Shown here piece by piece: positions 22,738 to 29,635 of a DNA stretch of 33,107 bases. The position numbers were made by a program, and so were the translations under genes. The stretch is from assembly GCA_015064665.1 (NCBI GenBank), contig SVRU01000023.1, positions 1 to 33,107 on the forward strand, read 5' to 3'. This DNA comes from Oscillospiraceae bacterium. GTDB lineage: Bacteria; Bacillota_A; Clostridia; Oscillospirales; CAG-272. How positions within the stretch are numbered: position 1 is the stretch's first letter; the number at the start of each line of letters is the position of its first letter. Under the pieces are notes generated by a model, which was given only the letters and a program-made list of their open reading frames with translations, made no database searches and was not told the origin of the DNA.

Positions 22738-24024
22738 TTAGTTTGCAGGTTTGCAGGTTCCGCAGGGAACATAGCCCGCTTCGACAAGGTCCTCTGCAAA
22801 GCCTATGTAGACGAGCTTATTCGACTCGGACATTGACTGTGCGCCCGAGCAGCTCTCCTTATGGAATTTTTCGGACGAGGTGTTCACGATAAAGACCTCT
22901 CCGTTTTCCATGGCATCCGTGTAACATTTAAAGGCTTCGAGAGCGTCTTTCACACCGTCTCTTACAGCCTCTGCCGTGACTGTTGCTCCGCTGACAAGCT
23001 CAACGCCCCCCACCTCGTCTGAGGATACGCCCGTAAAGGATTCACAGAACGTGTCAAGATTGCCTTTTTCGTGCGTTTCGCTCTCGCTCACCGTGTAAAG
23101 CTCGACGACGCGCCCCGCCTCGTCTATATCGACCGCAAGTATTATATTTGCGGCGTATCCCTTGACTATTACTATCACGATACAGCCCGAAAATTCTCCG
23201 TCAACCGTCTCCTCGTATATAGCGTCAACGCTTTCGGGAACACGCGCTGGAATAATTTCGGCATCGTCGTGATTTGAATTTACGATATCCGTGAGAGGAT
23301 CGTCGGCAAGTCTGCTCTCACCGGTTTTATAATCGATCTCAACGCCGTACTGAGCGTTGTATATGTAAACGCAGAGCTCTATTCCATCTCCGTTATCCTC
23401 GACCGACCTCGCCTCCATAAGAACGCCGTTTGCAACGAGGTTGTTTCCGTCGTATATCGGAGTTACTCTGTAAAGGACGTGGTTTTTTGTAGTCTTCACG
23501 TATTCGGCAATTCTGTTTTCGATAGGCAGCATTCCCTCGTTATTGAGGTCGCGAGTGCCGGTGATGAGATTTTTCTCGTTATCGTTTTCGCCCGCAAGCT
23601 GAAATCCGATAAGGTGGCATCTGTTATAAAGATTTTTGCCCGGCACGATATCGTACTGAACGCTATGCCAGCCCGACGGCTTCACGTGTCCTATCTCCTC
23701 GCGGTCCTCGGTTGGCATAATGTCAATACCGATGCAGGCAATTGCAGCTCCGCATCTGCCGAGGTGGTCAAGCTCGCTGTAAATTTCATAGGATGAATCG
23801 GTCTTTTCCTCTTCAAAAAACGGAATATTGCCGTTGATTATGACGGATTGAGTCGTTCCGTCAAAGGCGGGAATATCATCAAGAGAAATGACCGTCGGAT
23901 TTTCATTTCCGCCGTCGCCAAGCCCGTCAAGACCGTCAAGAAAGCTATTCAGAAAATCACAGCCTACAAGAAGCTGTGTCACAAGCGCAAGTAAACATAC
24001 TATAGCAATAATTCTTTTCTTCAT
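22738..24024 (-). CDS. Lipoprotein with EndA-type nuclease, FMN-binding and Ada-like metal-binding domains
   Basis: The 428-residue product has a lipoprotein signal (hydrophobic 5-20, lipobox LVGC, Cys22). Residues about 45-235 resemble the EndA/streptococcal DNase branch of DNA/RNA non-specific endonucleases: DHLGRCGAAIA, YNRCHLIGFQLAG with catalytic His137, NLITGTRDLNNEGM. Residues about 265-365 resemble the RnfG/NqrC FMN-binding domain and end in SGATVT (345-350), the ApbE flavinylation motif. Residues 377-428 look like the Ada-type metal-binding module often found after such nucleases (NTSSEKFHKESC, GYVPCGTCKP). It should sit on the outer face of the membrane. The start at 24024 fits the signal peptide; the frame extends upstream without one. 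It has its own promoter and terminator. Confidence 0.85.
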   Translation of the reverse strand: MKKRIIAIVCLLALVTQLLVGCDFLNSFLDGLDGLGDGGNENPTVISLDDIPAFDGTTQSVIINGNIPFFEEEKTDSSYEIYSELDHLGRCGAAIACIGIDIMPTEDREEIGHVKPSGWHSVQYDIVPGKNLYNRCHLIGFQLAGENDNEKNLITGTRDLNNEGMLPIENRIAEYVKTTKNHVLYRVTPIYDGNNLVANGVLMEARSVEDNGDGIELCVYIYNAQYGVEIDYKTGESRLADDPLTDIVNSNHDDAEIIPARVPESVDAIYEETVDGEFSGCIVIVIVKGYAANIILAVDIDEAGRVVELYTVSESETHEKGNLDTFCESFTGVSSDEVGGVELVSGATVTAEAVRDGVKDALEAFKCYTDAMENGEVFIVNTSSEKFHKESCSGAQSMSESNKLVYIGFAEDLVEAGYVPCGTCKPAN

Positions 24025-24065
24025 TATTGAATTTTCCTTTCTTCTTTCACAGTAGCCTTGCATAT

Positions 24066-24094
24066 ATTTTAACATATTTATCTTTTGTTTACAA
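24066..24094 (-). promoter_or_regulatory. Promoter of the nuclease lipoprotein gene
   Basis: On the minus strand TTGTAA (24089-24094) and TAAAAT (24066-24071) are spaced by 17 bp, about 42 nt before the ATG. Confidence 0.7.
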
Positions 24095-24123
24095 GTAGGA
24101 TATAAAAATCTGTAAATTTCCTC

Positions 24124-24152
24124 TTGAATAAAATAAAAAACTATGTTACAAT
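24124..24152 (+). promoter_or_regulatory. Promoter of the BIG2-DUF1538-PII operon
   Basis: TTGAAT (24124-24129) and TACAAT (24147-24152) are spaced by 17 bp, about 97 nt before the first ATG. A terminator hairpin lies in this leader. Confidence 0.65.
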
Positions 24153-24172
24153 TAAAATGTATTTTTATGCCC

Positions 24173-24208
24173 AACAGCAAGGCGGATTTTCTCCGCCAAC
24201 TGTTTTTT
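24173..24208 (+). terminator. Terminator-like hairpin in the operon leader (possible attenuator)
   Basis: AACAG-CAA-GGCGGA (24173-24186) pairs with TCCGCC-AA-CTGTT (24192-24204), followed by six T (24203-24208). It lies between the promoter and the BIG2 lipoprotein start, so transcripts must read through it. No alternative antiterminator pairing was recognised. Confidence 0.6.
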
Positions 24209-24248
24209 GCGCTTTTTATCTTAAAAATTCACCGAAAGGAGCCGCCGA

Positions 24249-25499
24249 ATGAAAAATCCTAAAGCCATATTTCTTGCGCTTTTAATACCTATTCTTTTGC
24301 TTTCTCTGTTTTCCTGTCTCGGCGCGGCGGATTTCGGCGGCGAAGATATCACCTCGGTGCTCCTGTCAAAGAGCAGTCTGACCTTTACCGGTCTTGGAGA
24401 GAGTGCGGAGCTTACGGCAACCGTCGTAAAAAACGGAATTAACGTGACCTCCTCGGCCGACGTCGGTGAGATAGTCTGGTCATCAAGCGACACGGGCGTT
24501 GCAACCGTCGAAAACGGACTCGTTACGGTAGTCGGATACGGCTCATGCGTTATACGGGCGGCACTTGACAACTGCTCGTCGTTCTGTACGGTCAGCAATC
24601 CAAACGTGAATCAGCCCTTTTCGCTTTCGCAGGATGAAATAGTTCTTGAAAATATAGGAAGAAGCATTTCAATCAGCGCTATCTCCGACACGGGCGAGGA
24701 CATTTCCTCCAAGGTAAGCTGGCGAAGCTCAAACGATAATATTGCAACCTGCGACGACGGTGTCGTAACCGCGGTCGGATACGGCTCCTGCACGCTTACC
24801 GCCGTGTATAACCGAAAGTCAATTACCTGTATAGTAATGGTTTCAAACCCTATAATGCCCACTATCACTCTCTCGGAGAGCAGATTAAATCTTGAGGTCG
24901 GAGAAAATTACACGCTGACCACCGCAACCGACAACAACGCAGGCAATATCACGTCATGGAAAAGCACCGACGAGGAAATTGCCGCCTGCGCGGACGGCGT
25001 CGTAACCGCCAATAAAAAAGGCATCTGCGCCGTAGTCGTTATGACCGAATTCGGATATACCGACGTTTGTATAGTCACCGTCGGTCAATCACCCAATAAA
25101 ATCAGCCACTCCAACCTGCTTCGCTTTGATATGCAGGATATAGGAAAAGAATTACTCTCCATAGATAAAACGACGGGAGTTCTTATTTCCTGCGCAACGG
25201 TAATAGACTATAACGTAAAAACTCTGTTGCTCTCAGACGGCAGACTCGTTGTGGAAATATCGCTCGTATGCGTAAAAACCTATGACCAAGATGGGCTTGA
25301 AGGCACAAATCCCGCCACGGTAACGACGACTCTGTACCGAGAAAACGACGTTTTCTGCGATAAGAAAATGTACCGAACCGAAAACGTTAAGGTGGGAGAG
25401 GTTTTCACCGTAAAATGCTCGGGATTTACGGTTCAGACTAACACCGATAAAACAGCGCGCGAGCTTTATATGACCTTCGCAACGATTACAGAGAGATAA
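24249..25499 (+). CDS. Lipoprotein with three bacterial Ig-like (BIG2) domains
   Basis: The 416-residue surface lipoprotein has signal residues 1-22 and lipobox LFSC (Cys23). Three BIG2 repeats follow at about 36-117, 120-198 and 203-278. Each begins with a SLTF or LNLEVGE-type strand and holds a WSSSD, WRSSN or WKSTD core and a GLVTVVGYG or GVVTAVGYG turn. About 135 C-terminal residues form an unassigned beta-rich domain with a central YNVKTLLLSDGRLVVEISLV. Its first repeats contain several cysteines. AAAGGAG lies 8 nt before the ATG. It heads an operon with DUF1538 and PII-like genes (14-nt gap). A surface or scaffold role is likely; a link to transport is inferred from the operon only. Confidence 0.88.
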   Translation: MKNPKAIFLALLIPILLLSLFSCLGAADFGGEDITSVLLSKSSLTFTGLGESAELTATVVKNGINVTSSADVGEIVWSSSDTGVATVENGLVTVVGYGSCVIRAALDNCSSFCTVSNPNVNQPFSLSQDEIVLENIGRSISISAISDTGEDISSKVSWRSSNDNIATCDDGVVTAVGYGSCTLTAVYNRKSITCIVMVSNPIMPTITLSESRLNLEVGENYTLTTATDNNAGNITSWKSTDEEIAACADGVVTANKKGICAVVVMTEFGYTDVCIVTVGQSPNKISHSNLLRFDMQDIGKELLSIDKTTGVLISCATVIDYNVKTLLLSDGRLVVEISLVCVKTYDQDGLEGTNPATVTTTLYRENDVFCDKKMYRTENVKVGEVFTVKCSGFTVQTNTDKTARELYMTFATITER

Positions 25500-25513
25500 A
25501 GGATTTTGAACGA

Positions 25514-27049
25514 ATGATAAAAAGCAAGCTTCTTGAATCGCTAAAATCTATACTGCCCATCGCATTGATAGTTCTGGCGCTTTCCCTAACCGTAACGCCC
25601 ATCAATGCGGGCGATATGCTTCTTTTCCTTATCGGAATTGCATTTCTCGTATTCGGAATGAGTCTTTTCAATATGGGCGCGGAAATGTCAATGCAGCCGC
25701 TCGGCGTCAAAATCGGTTCTACGATCGCCTCATCGGGAAAAATCCTGCTTATTGCCTTCGTCAGCTTCATTATCGGAATTATCGTAACGATTTCCGAGCC
25801 GGATTTGCAGATACTCGCAGAGCAGGTATCCGACATTAAAAATCTAGTGCTTATTCTGACCGTTTCGCTCGGTGTCGGAATTTTCCTTATGATAGCGCTC
25901 CTCAGAATAGTATTCGGAATAAGCCTTAATATAATTTTAGTCGTCTTTTACATAACCGCCTTTATAATTTCATTCTTTCTGCCCGAGGGCTTCAGACCCT
26001 TGGCGTTTGATTCGGGCGGAGTAACCACCGGTCCTATGACGGTTCCGTTCATAATGTCGCTCGGCGCGGGTGTTTCCTCGGCGAGAGTCAGCAAGGGCGG
26101 TCGTGACGACTCCTTCGGTATCACCGCGCTTTGCAGCATCGGTCCTATCATAGCGGTTCTCGTGCTTGGTATTTGCCTGAAGATCGACGGCGGAACCTAC
26201 GTTCCCTCCGTACCGAACGTAATAGTTGACACGCGCGAGGGCATCTGGCTCTATCTTGAAAACATAGTCAGATATGCCGAAGAGGTCGCAATGGCATTGC
26301 TTCCTATCGTCGTATTCACCGTTATATTCCAGCTTATAACCAAGGCTTTTTCAAAAACTCAGTTAATAAGAATATTCATAGGCGTTGTTTACACCTTCGT
26401 AGGACTTGCAATATTTCTCACGGGTGCTAACGTCGGATTTGTTCCGACCGGAACCGAAATCGGTGTCTCCCTTGCAGGAATCGGCGGGGGCTGGCTGCTT
26501 GTTCCTATCGGAATTCTTCTCGGATTCTTTATCGTAAAAGCCGAGCCCTCGGTTTACGTGCTTAACCGTCTTGTTGAGGAGATGAGCGCGGGCGCAATTT
26601 CAGGCAAGCTCACAGGACTTGGACTTTCAATAGGTGTGGCTGCGGCTCTCGGTCTTTCCTGTATCAGAATACTTACGGGAATATCTATTATGTGGATACT
26701 CATTCCCGGCTACGTAATTGCTCTCGTTCTCTGTTTCTTCGTTCCGAAAATCTTCGTCGGTATCGCGTTTGACTCGGGCGGAGTCGCAAGCGGAACGATG
26801 ATGAGCGGATTCGTTCTTCCCTTGGCGATAGGAGCATGCAACACGCTCGGAGGCGACGTTATGACTAATGCTTTCGGATGCGTTGCATTCGTTGCAATGG
26901 CACCTATCATAGCCATACAAATATTCGGACTTCTTTACAGTATAAAATCAAAGAGAAGAGCCCGCAGCTTCATATCCAAGAGCGAAAGCTTCGTTGAATA
27001 TCCCAGACAGCGCTCCGCAGTACAGAAAGAAAAGGAGGCAGCAAAATGA
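25514..27049 (+). CDS. DUF1538 family membrane protein, internally duplicated
   Basis: A 511-residue polytopic membrane protein with roughly 12 hydrophobic segments in two similar halves. The half-repeats share marks: SEPDLQILAEQV with AFDSGGVTTGPMTVPF in the first, AEPSVYVLNRLVEEM with AFDSGGVASGTMMSGF in the second. This matches DUF1538, proposed to be transporters and often paired with PII-like regulators. The substrate is unknown; the inverted or tandem repeat with a small-residue FDSGG motif suggests an ion or small solute path. AAAGGA lies about 10 nt before the ATG. It overlaps the PII-like gene by 4 nt (ATGA). Confidence 0.93.
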   Translation: MIKSKLLESLKSILPIALIVLALSLTVTPINAGDMLLFLIGIAFLVFGMSLFNMGAEMSMQPLGVKIGSTIASSGKILLIAFVSFIIGIIVTISEPDLQILAEQVSDIKNLVLILTVSLGVGIFLMIALLRIVFGISLNIILVVFYITAFIISFFLPEGFRPLAFDSGGVTTGPMTVPFIMSLGAGVSSARVSKGGRDDSFGITALCSIGPIIAVLVLGICLKIDGGTYVPSVPNVIVDTREGIWLYLENIVRYAEEVAMALLPIVVFTVIFQLITKAFSKTQLIRIFIGVVYTFVGLAIFLTGANVGFVPTGTEIGVSLAGIGGGWLLVPIGILLGFFIVKAEPSVYVLNRLVEEMSAGAISGKLTGLGLSIGVAAALGLSCIRILTGISIMWILIPGYVIALVLCFFVPKIFVGIAFDSGGVASGTMMSGFVLPLAIGACNTLGGDVMTNAFGCVAFVAMAPIIAIQIFGLLYSIKSKRRARSFISKSESFVEYPRQRSAVQKEKEAAK

Positions 27050-27771
27050 GAAAAAAGCAGGACGGAAAGCAGGTAAAAATGCTAGTCAGCATCATTAATA
27101 AATCCGACCAGGAAAAGCTCACGGAAACCATCAATCAGCACGCAACGGCAATGCACTTTTCGGGAATCGGTCACGGAACAGCGCGTTCGCACCACCGAAG
27201 CTACTTCGGCATTGACGACGTTGAGAAGCGCGTAACCTTTTCGCTTATCCCGGGCTACCTTGAGCACACCCTTCTGAACGCTATCGGCAGAGAGCTTAAG
27301 CTCTTTTTGCTTGGTAAAGGAATTGCTTTCACGATGCCGCTTTCGGGAATTTCAAATCTTATTGAAGAACCTATCCTCGCGACCCCCGAAAAAGAACAGG
27401 CAAGACATTCGAAATCCCCCGTTTCCAAAAAGGAGAAAACAAGTATGCACGAACTCGTTATTGCAGTAGTTAATGAAAAATATTCGGACGCGGCTGTCGA
27501 CGCGGCAAGAGCAGCAGGAGCAACGGGCGCAACCGTTTTCCACACGAGAAGCGTTGATAACGCAAAAATCGAGCAGGCAATGGGCGCGGCAATCCCCGAA
27601 GAAACCGACAGTATATTCTTCCTCACAACCAAGGAATACAGGCTCAAGATTATGGAGGCTATACGAGACTCCGCAGGACTTAAAACCGAGGGCAGCGCTG
27701 TAATCTTCTCCATTCCGGTTGACGACCTCGTCGGTATCGGAAGATTTGACGGACAGCTTGACGAAGAATAA
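27046..27771 (+). CDS. Two-domain PII-like regulatory protein
   Basis: The 241-residue protein holds two PII-like ferredoxin-fold units. Domain 1 spans about 9-110 (VKMLVSIINKSDQEKL, SGIGHGTARSHH, LIPGYLEHTLLNAIGREL). Domain 2 spans about 134-238 (MHELVIAVVNEKYSDAAVDA, GATGATVFHTRS, FFLTTKEYRLKIMEAI, VDDLVGIGRF). A charged linker rich in Lys and Ser joins them. It probably controls the DUF1538 protein, with which it overlaps by 4 nt. An AAGGAG sequence with 9-nt spacing precedes the in-frame ATG of domain 2 at 27445, so domain 2 might also be made separately. A strong terminator follows. Confidence 0.88.
   Translation: MRKKQDGKQVKMLVSIINKSDQEKLTETINQHATAMHFSGIGHGTARSHHRSYFGIDDVEKRVTFSLIPGYLEHTLLNAIGRELKLFLLGKGIAFTMPLSGISNLIEEPILATPEKEQARHSKSPVSKKEKTSMHELVIAVVNEKYSDAAVDAARAAGATGATVFHTRSVDNAKIEQAMGAAIPEETDSIFFLTTKEYRLKIMEAIRDSAGLKTEGSAVIFSIPVDDLVGIGRFDGQLDEE
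27445..27447 (+). promoter_or_regulatory. Possible internal translation start for the second PII-like domain
   Basis: AAGGAG (27430-27435) lies 9 nt before an in-frame ATG that coincides with the first residue of domain 2 (MHELVIAV). This would give a free PII-like protein of about 108 residues and suggests the gene arose by fusion of two adjacent cistrons. Confidence 0.45.
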
Positions 27772-27798
27772 TTCAGTCATATGCATTAACCTTATACA

Positions 27799-27850
27799 AA
27801 CGTAAAAGATAGGGCATCTCGGTTTAGCCGAATTGCCCTATCTTTACGTT
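27799..27850 (+). terminator. Terminator after the PII-like gene
   Basis: AACGTAAAAGATAGGGCA (27799-27816) pairs with TGCCCTATCTTTACGTT (27834-27850) with one unpaired A and an inner CGG/CCG stem. It also faces the convergent zinc-ribbon gene. Confidence 0.85.
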
Positions 27851-27943
27851 TGGCGATATATTCGCCGCGTAAATGCGATATAACCTCGCTTCTCTCGGTC
27901 GTGATATGCCTCGCTTTTCTGCTTATATGAATGAAATCCAAGG

Positions 27944-28231
27944 TCATCCCTTGAAATGCGTTTTGCAATCCTGACAGTAGTAAGACTTTTTTGAGCCTCT
28001 GAACCAACGGCGCGATATGAATATATGGCTTCTTCCGCGCCTTTTTTCAATTACGGCGCGCCACACGTCGTAAAAAATCAGAATAACGAGTCCGACGGCG
28101 CATCTGACAAGAAACCAAGCGAGGTAGAAAATTCCGAAGAAAACGGCAAAAAAATTACCCTCCGATTCCTTTTCATAGGATATCAGAATATTGCTTCCGC
28201 GGCAATTCGGGCAGATTGGCAGCTTATTCAT
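27944..28231 (-). CDS. Small zinc-ribbon membrane protein
   Basis: The 95-residue protein starts MNKLPICPNCRGSN with GGAGGAG about 8 nt upstream, which decides this start over the longer frame to 28261. A CPNC pair near the N-terminus and a YYCQDC pair near the C-terminus can form one zinc ribbon. Between them lie one or two membrane segments (FFAVFFGIFYLAWFLV, CAVGLVILIFYDVW) and a very basic stretch (EKRRGRSH, RRWFRGSKK). The function is unknown. It is monocistronic with a good promoter. Confidence 0.78.
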   Translation of the reverse strand: MNKLPICPNCRGSNILISYEKESEGNFFAVFFGIFYLAWFLVRCAVGLVILIFYDVWRAVIEKRRGRSHIFISRRWFRGSKKSYYCQDCKTHFKG

Positions 28232-28308
28232 TCTCGATTCTCCTCCATTTCGGTTGCTCAAAATTTCAAATTCGGTCTAAATAGAGCGCAGACTCGCATC
28301 GTAAAAAT

Positions 28309-28337
28309 ATAATAACATTTTTTAAAAGCATTGTCAA
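28309..28337 (-). promoter_or_regulatory. Promoter of the zinc-ribbon gene
   Basis: On the minus strand a perfect TTGACA (28332-28337) and TATTAT (28309-28314) are spaced by 17 bp. The leader is about 70 nt. Confidence 0.75.
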
Positions 28338-28424
28338 TACGCCCGGGATTGAGAATTTTTATCGTCTTTCGTCGCGCACCGCCCTTTTCATATAAAAAAC
28401 ACATTTAATAAGCGAAAAAACATA

Positions 28425-28453
28425 TTGACAAGGCAACTCGCGCGTTATATACT
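28425..28453 (+). promoter_or_regulatory. Promoter of the DMT transporter gene
   Basis: A perfect TTGACA (28425-28430) and TATACT (28448-28453) are spaced by 17 bp, about 30 nt before the ATG. Confidence 0.8.
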
Positions 28454-28483
28454 TTATGTAACGTTAATTTCTCGGAGAAAACT

Positions 28484-29335
28484 ATGAACGCTATTTTCTT
28501 AGCCTGTGCCGCAATAGGAATATCGGCGCAGGGAGTCATAAAAAAATATTACAGCAACAAAGCCGAGGGGCGCGGAGTACAGATATTCGGCGCGGTATCG
28601 GTGCTTTTCGCTTGTTTGTTTTTTCTTTTCACAAGCGGTTTCAAATTAAATTTTACCGCCGACGTTCTGCCATACACTCTGGGATTTGCTCTTTCGTACG
28701 GAGCTGCAACGGTTACGAGCTTTCTTTCAATAAAGCTCGGCTCACTCTCTCTTACCTCCTTGATAAGCTCCTATTCGCTTATTATACCAACCTTTTTCGG
28801 TTTGTTTTTTCTTGATGAGGAGGCAAGCGTATTCTTTTTCATCGGACTTTTTCTGCTTCTCGTCAGCCTTTTTCTTATCAACTGCAAAAAGAGCGATGTA
28901 AAAATCACTTTAGGTTGGCTCGTTTCGGTTTTGATTGCGTTTTTCAGCAACGGAATATGCTCTCTTTGCCAGAACCTTCAGCAAAGGACCTTTGCGGGAC
29001 AGTATAAAAATGAATTTATGATAGTCGCGCTCGGCTCGGTTTTTCTGACGCTCCTTATTTGCTCGCTCTTCACCGAGCGTTCGGACGTCGCATTCTGCCT
29101 TAAACGCGGCTCGCATCTTATGGCGATGTGCGGTATTGCAAACGGCCTTGTAAACCTTTTCGTAATGATTCTTGCCACAAGAATGAACGCTTCAATTATG
29201 TTCCCCGTAATTTCGGCGGGCGGAATTATTCTCAGCTGGAGCGTGTCGCGTTTTCTTTATGAAGAACGGTTGGCGGCAAAGCAAAATTTAGCGCTCGTGT
29301 CGGGAATCGCCGCGGTTGTTTTTATGAATTTGTAA
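28484..29335 (+). CDS. DMT-superfamily (EamA-like) membrane transporter
   Basis: A 283-residue integral membrane protein with about ten transmembrane helices in two halves, the EamA pattern. Features are an N-terminal half ending in LLLVSLFLINCKKSD and a second half from ITLGWLVSVLIAFFSNG to FPVISAGGIILSWSVSRFLY, closing EERLAAKQNLALVSGIAAVV. The C-terminal EER loop and glycine-rich last helix are typical. The substrate cannot be told from sequence. CGGAGAAA precedes the ATG. The gene is monocistronic. Confidence 0.85.
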   Translation: MNAIFLACAAIGISAQGVIKKYYSNKAEGRGVQIFGAVSVLFACLFFLFTSGFKLNFTADVLPYTLGFALSYGAATVTSFLSIKLGSLSLTSLISSYSLIIPTFFGLFFLDEEASVFFFIGLFLLLVSLFLINCKKSDVKITLGWLVSVLIAFFSNGICSLCQNLQQRTFAGQYKNEFMIVALGSVFLTLLICSLFTERSDVAFCLKRGSHLMAMCGIANGLVNLFVMILATRMNASIMFPVISAGGIILSWSVSRFLYEERLAAKQNLALVSGIAAVVFMNL

Positions 29336-29590
29336 ATAATAGTTGACTTTATAATAAGAAGGAGCCGGCGCATTTGGGCGCAAACAAAAATGACCGAAAA
29401 ATAAATAAAAAGCTCAAAAATTAATTAATGAGCTAAGAAATTACTGTATAAGGTTAAAATTCTACGAATTTCTCCATTAAACTGGGGTCATTTTCTATTT
29501 CCGTTTTCGCCCTCTCGACGTATGCTTATACGCCTTCGGAGCGAAGAACGAAGATTTTCGCTACAAATCCCCCTATCCCCTTAATAAGTG
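29336..29590. other. Intergenic stretch with possible gene remnant
   Basis: No intact gene is seen. AAGGAG at 29361 precedes a 16-codon TTG-start ORF with no known match. On the minus strand (29525 to 29454) a start-less 23-codon frame ending SLMEKFVEF then stop has a protein-like composition (AYVERAKTEIENDP) and may be the tail of a lost gene. A and T runs fill the rest. Confidence 0.35.
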
Positions 29591-29629
29591 AGAGGCTAGC
29601 TCAGGTTTTTTGAACTTGAGCTAGCCTCT
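29591..29629 (-). terminator. Terminator of the toroid enzyme gene (bidirectional)
   Basis: AGAGGCTAGCTCA (29591-29603) pairs perfectly with TGAGCTAGCCTCT (29617-29629) across a 13-nt loop, directly behind the minus-strand stop at 29636. Confidence 0.8.
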
Positions 29630-29635
29630 TATATT

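Noticed and set aside
24167..24262. Second small frame (MPNSKADFLRQLFFALF) in the BIG2 operon leader
   Set aside because: It has no ribosome site, overlaps a terminator and runs into the lipoprotein gene in another frame.
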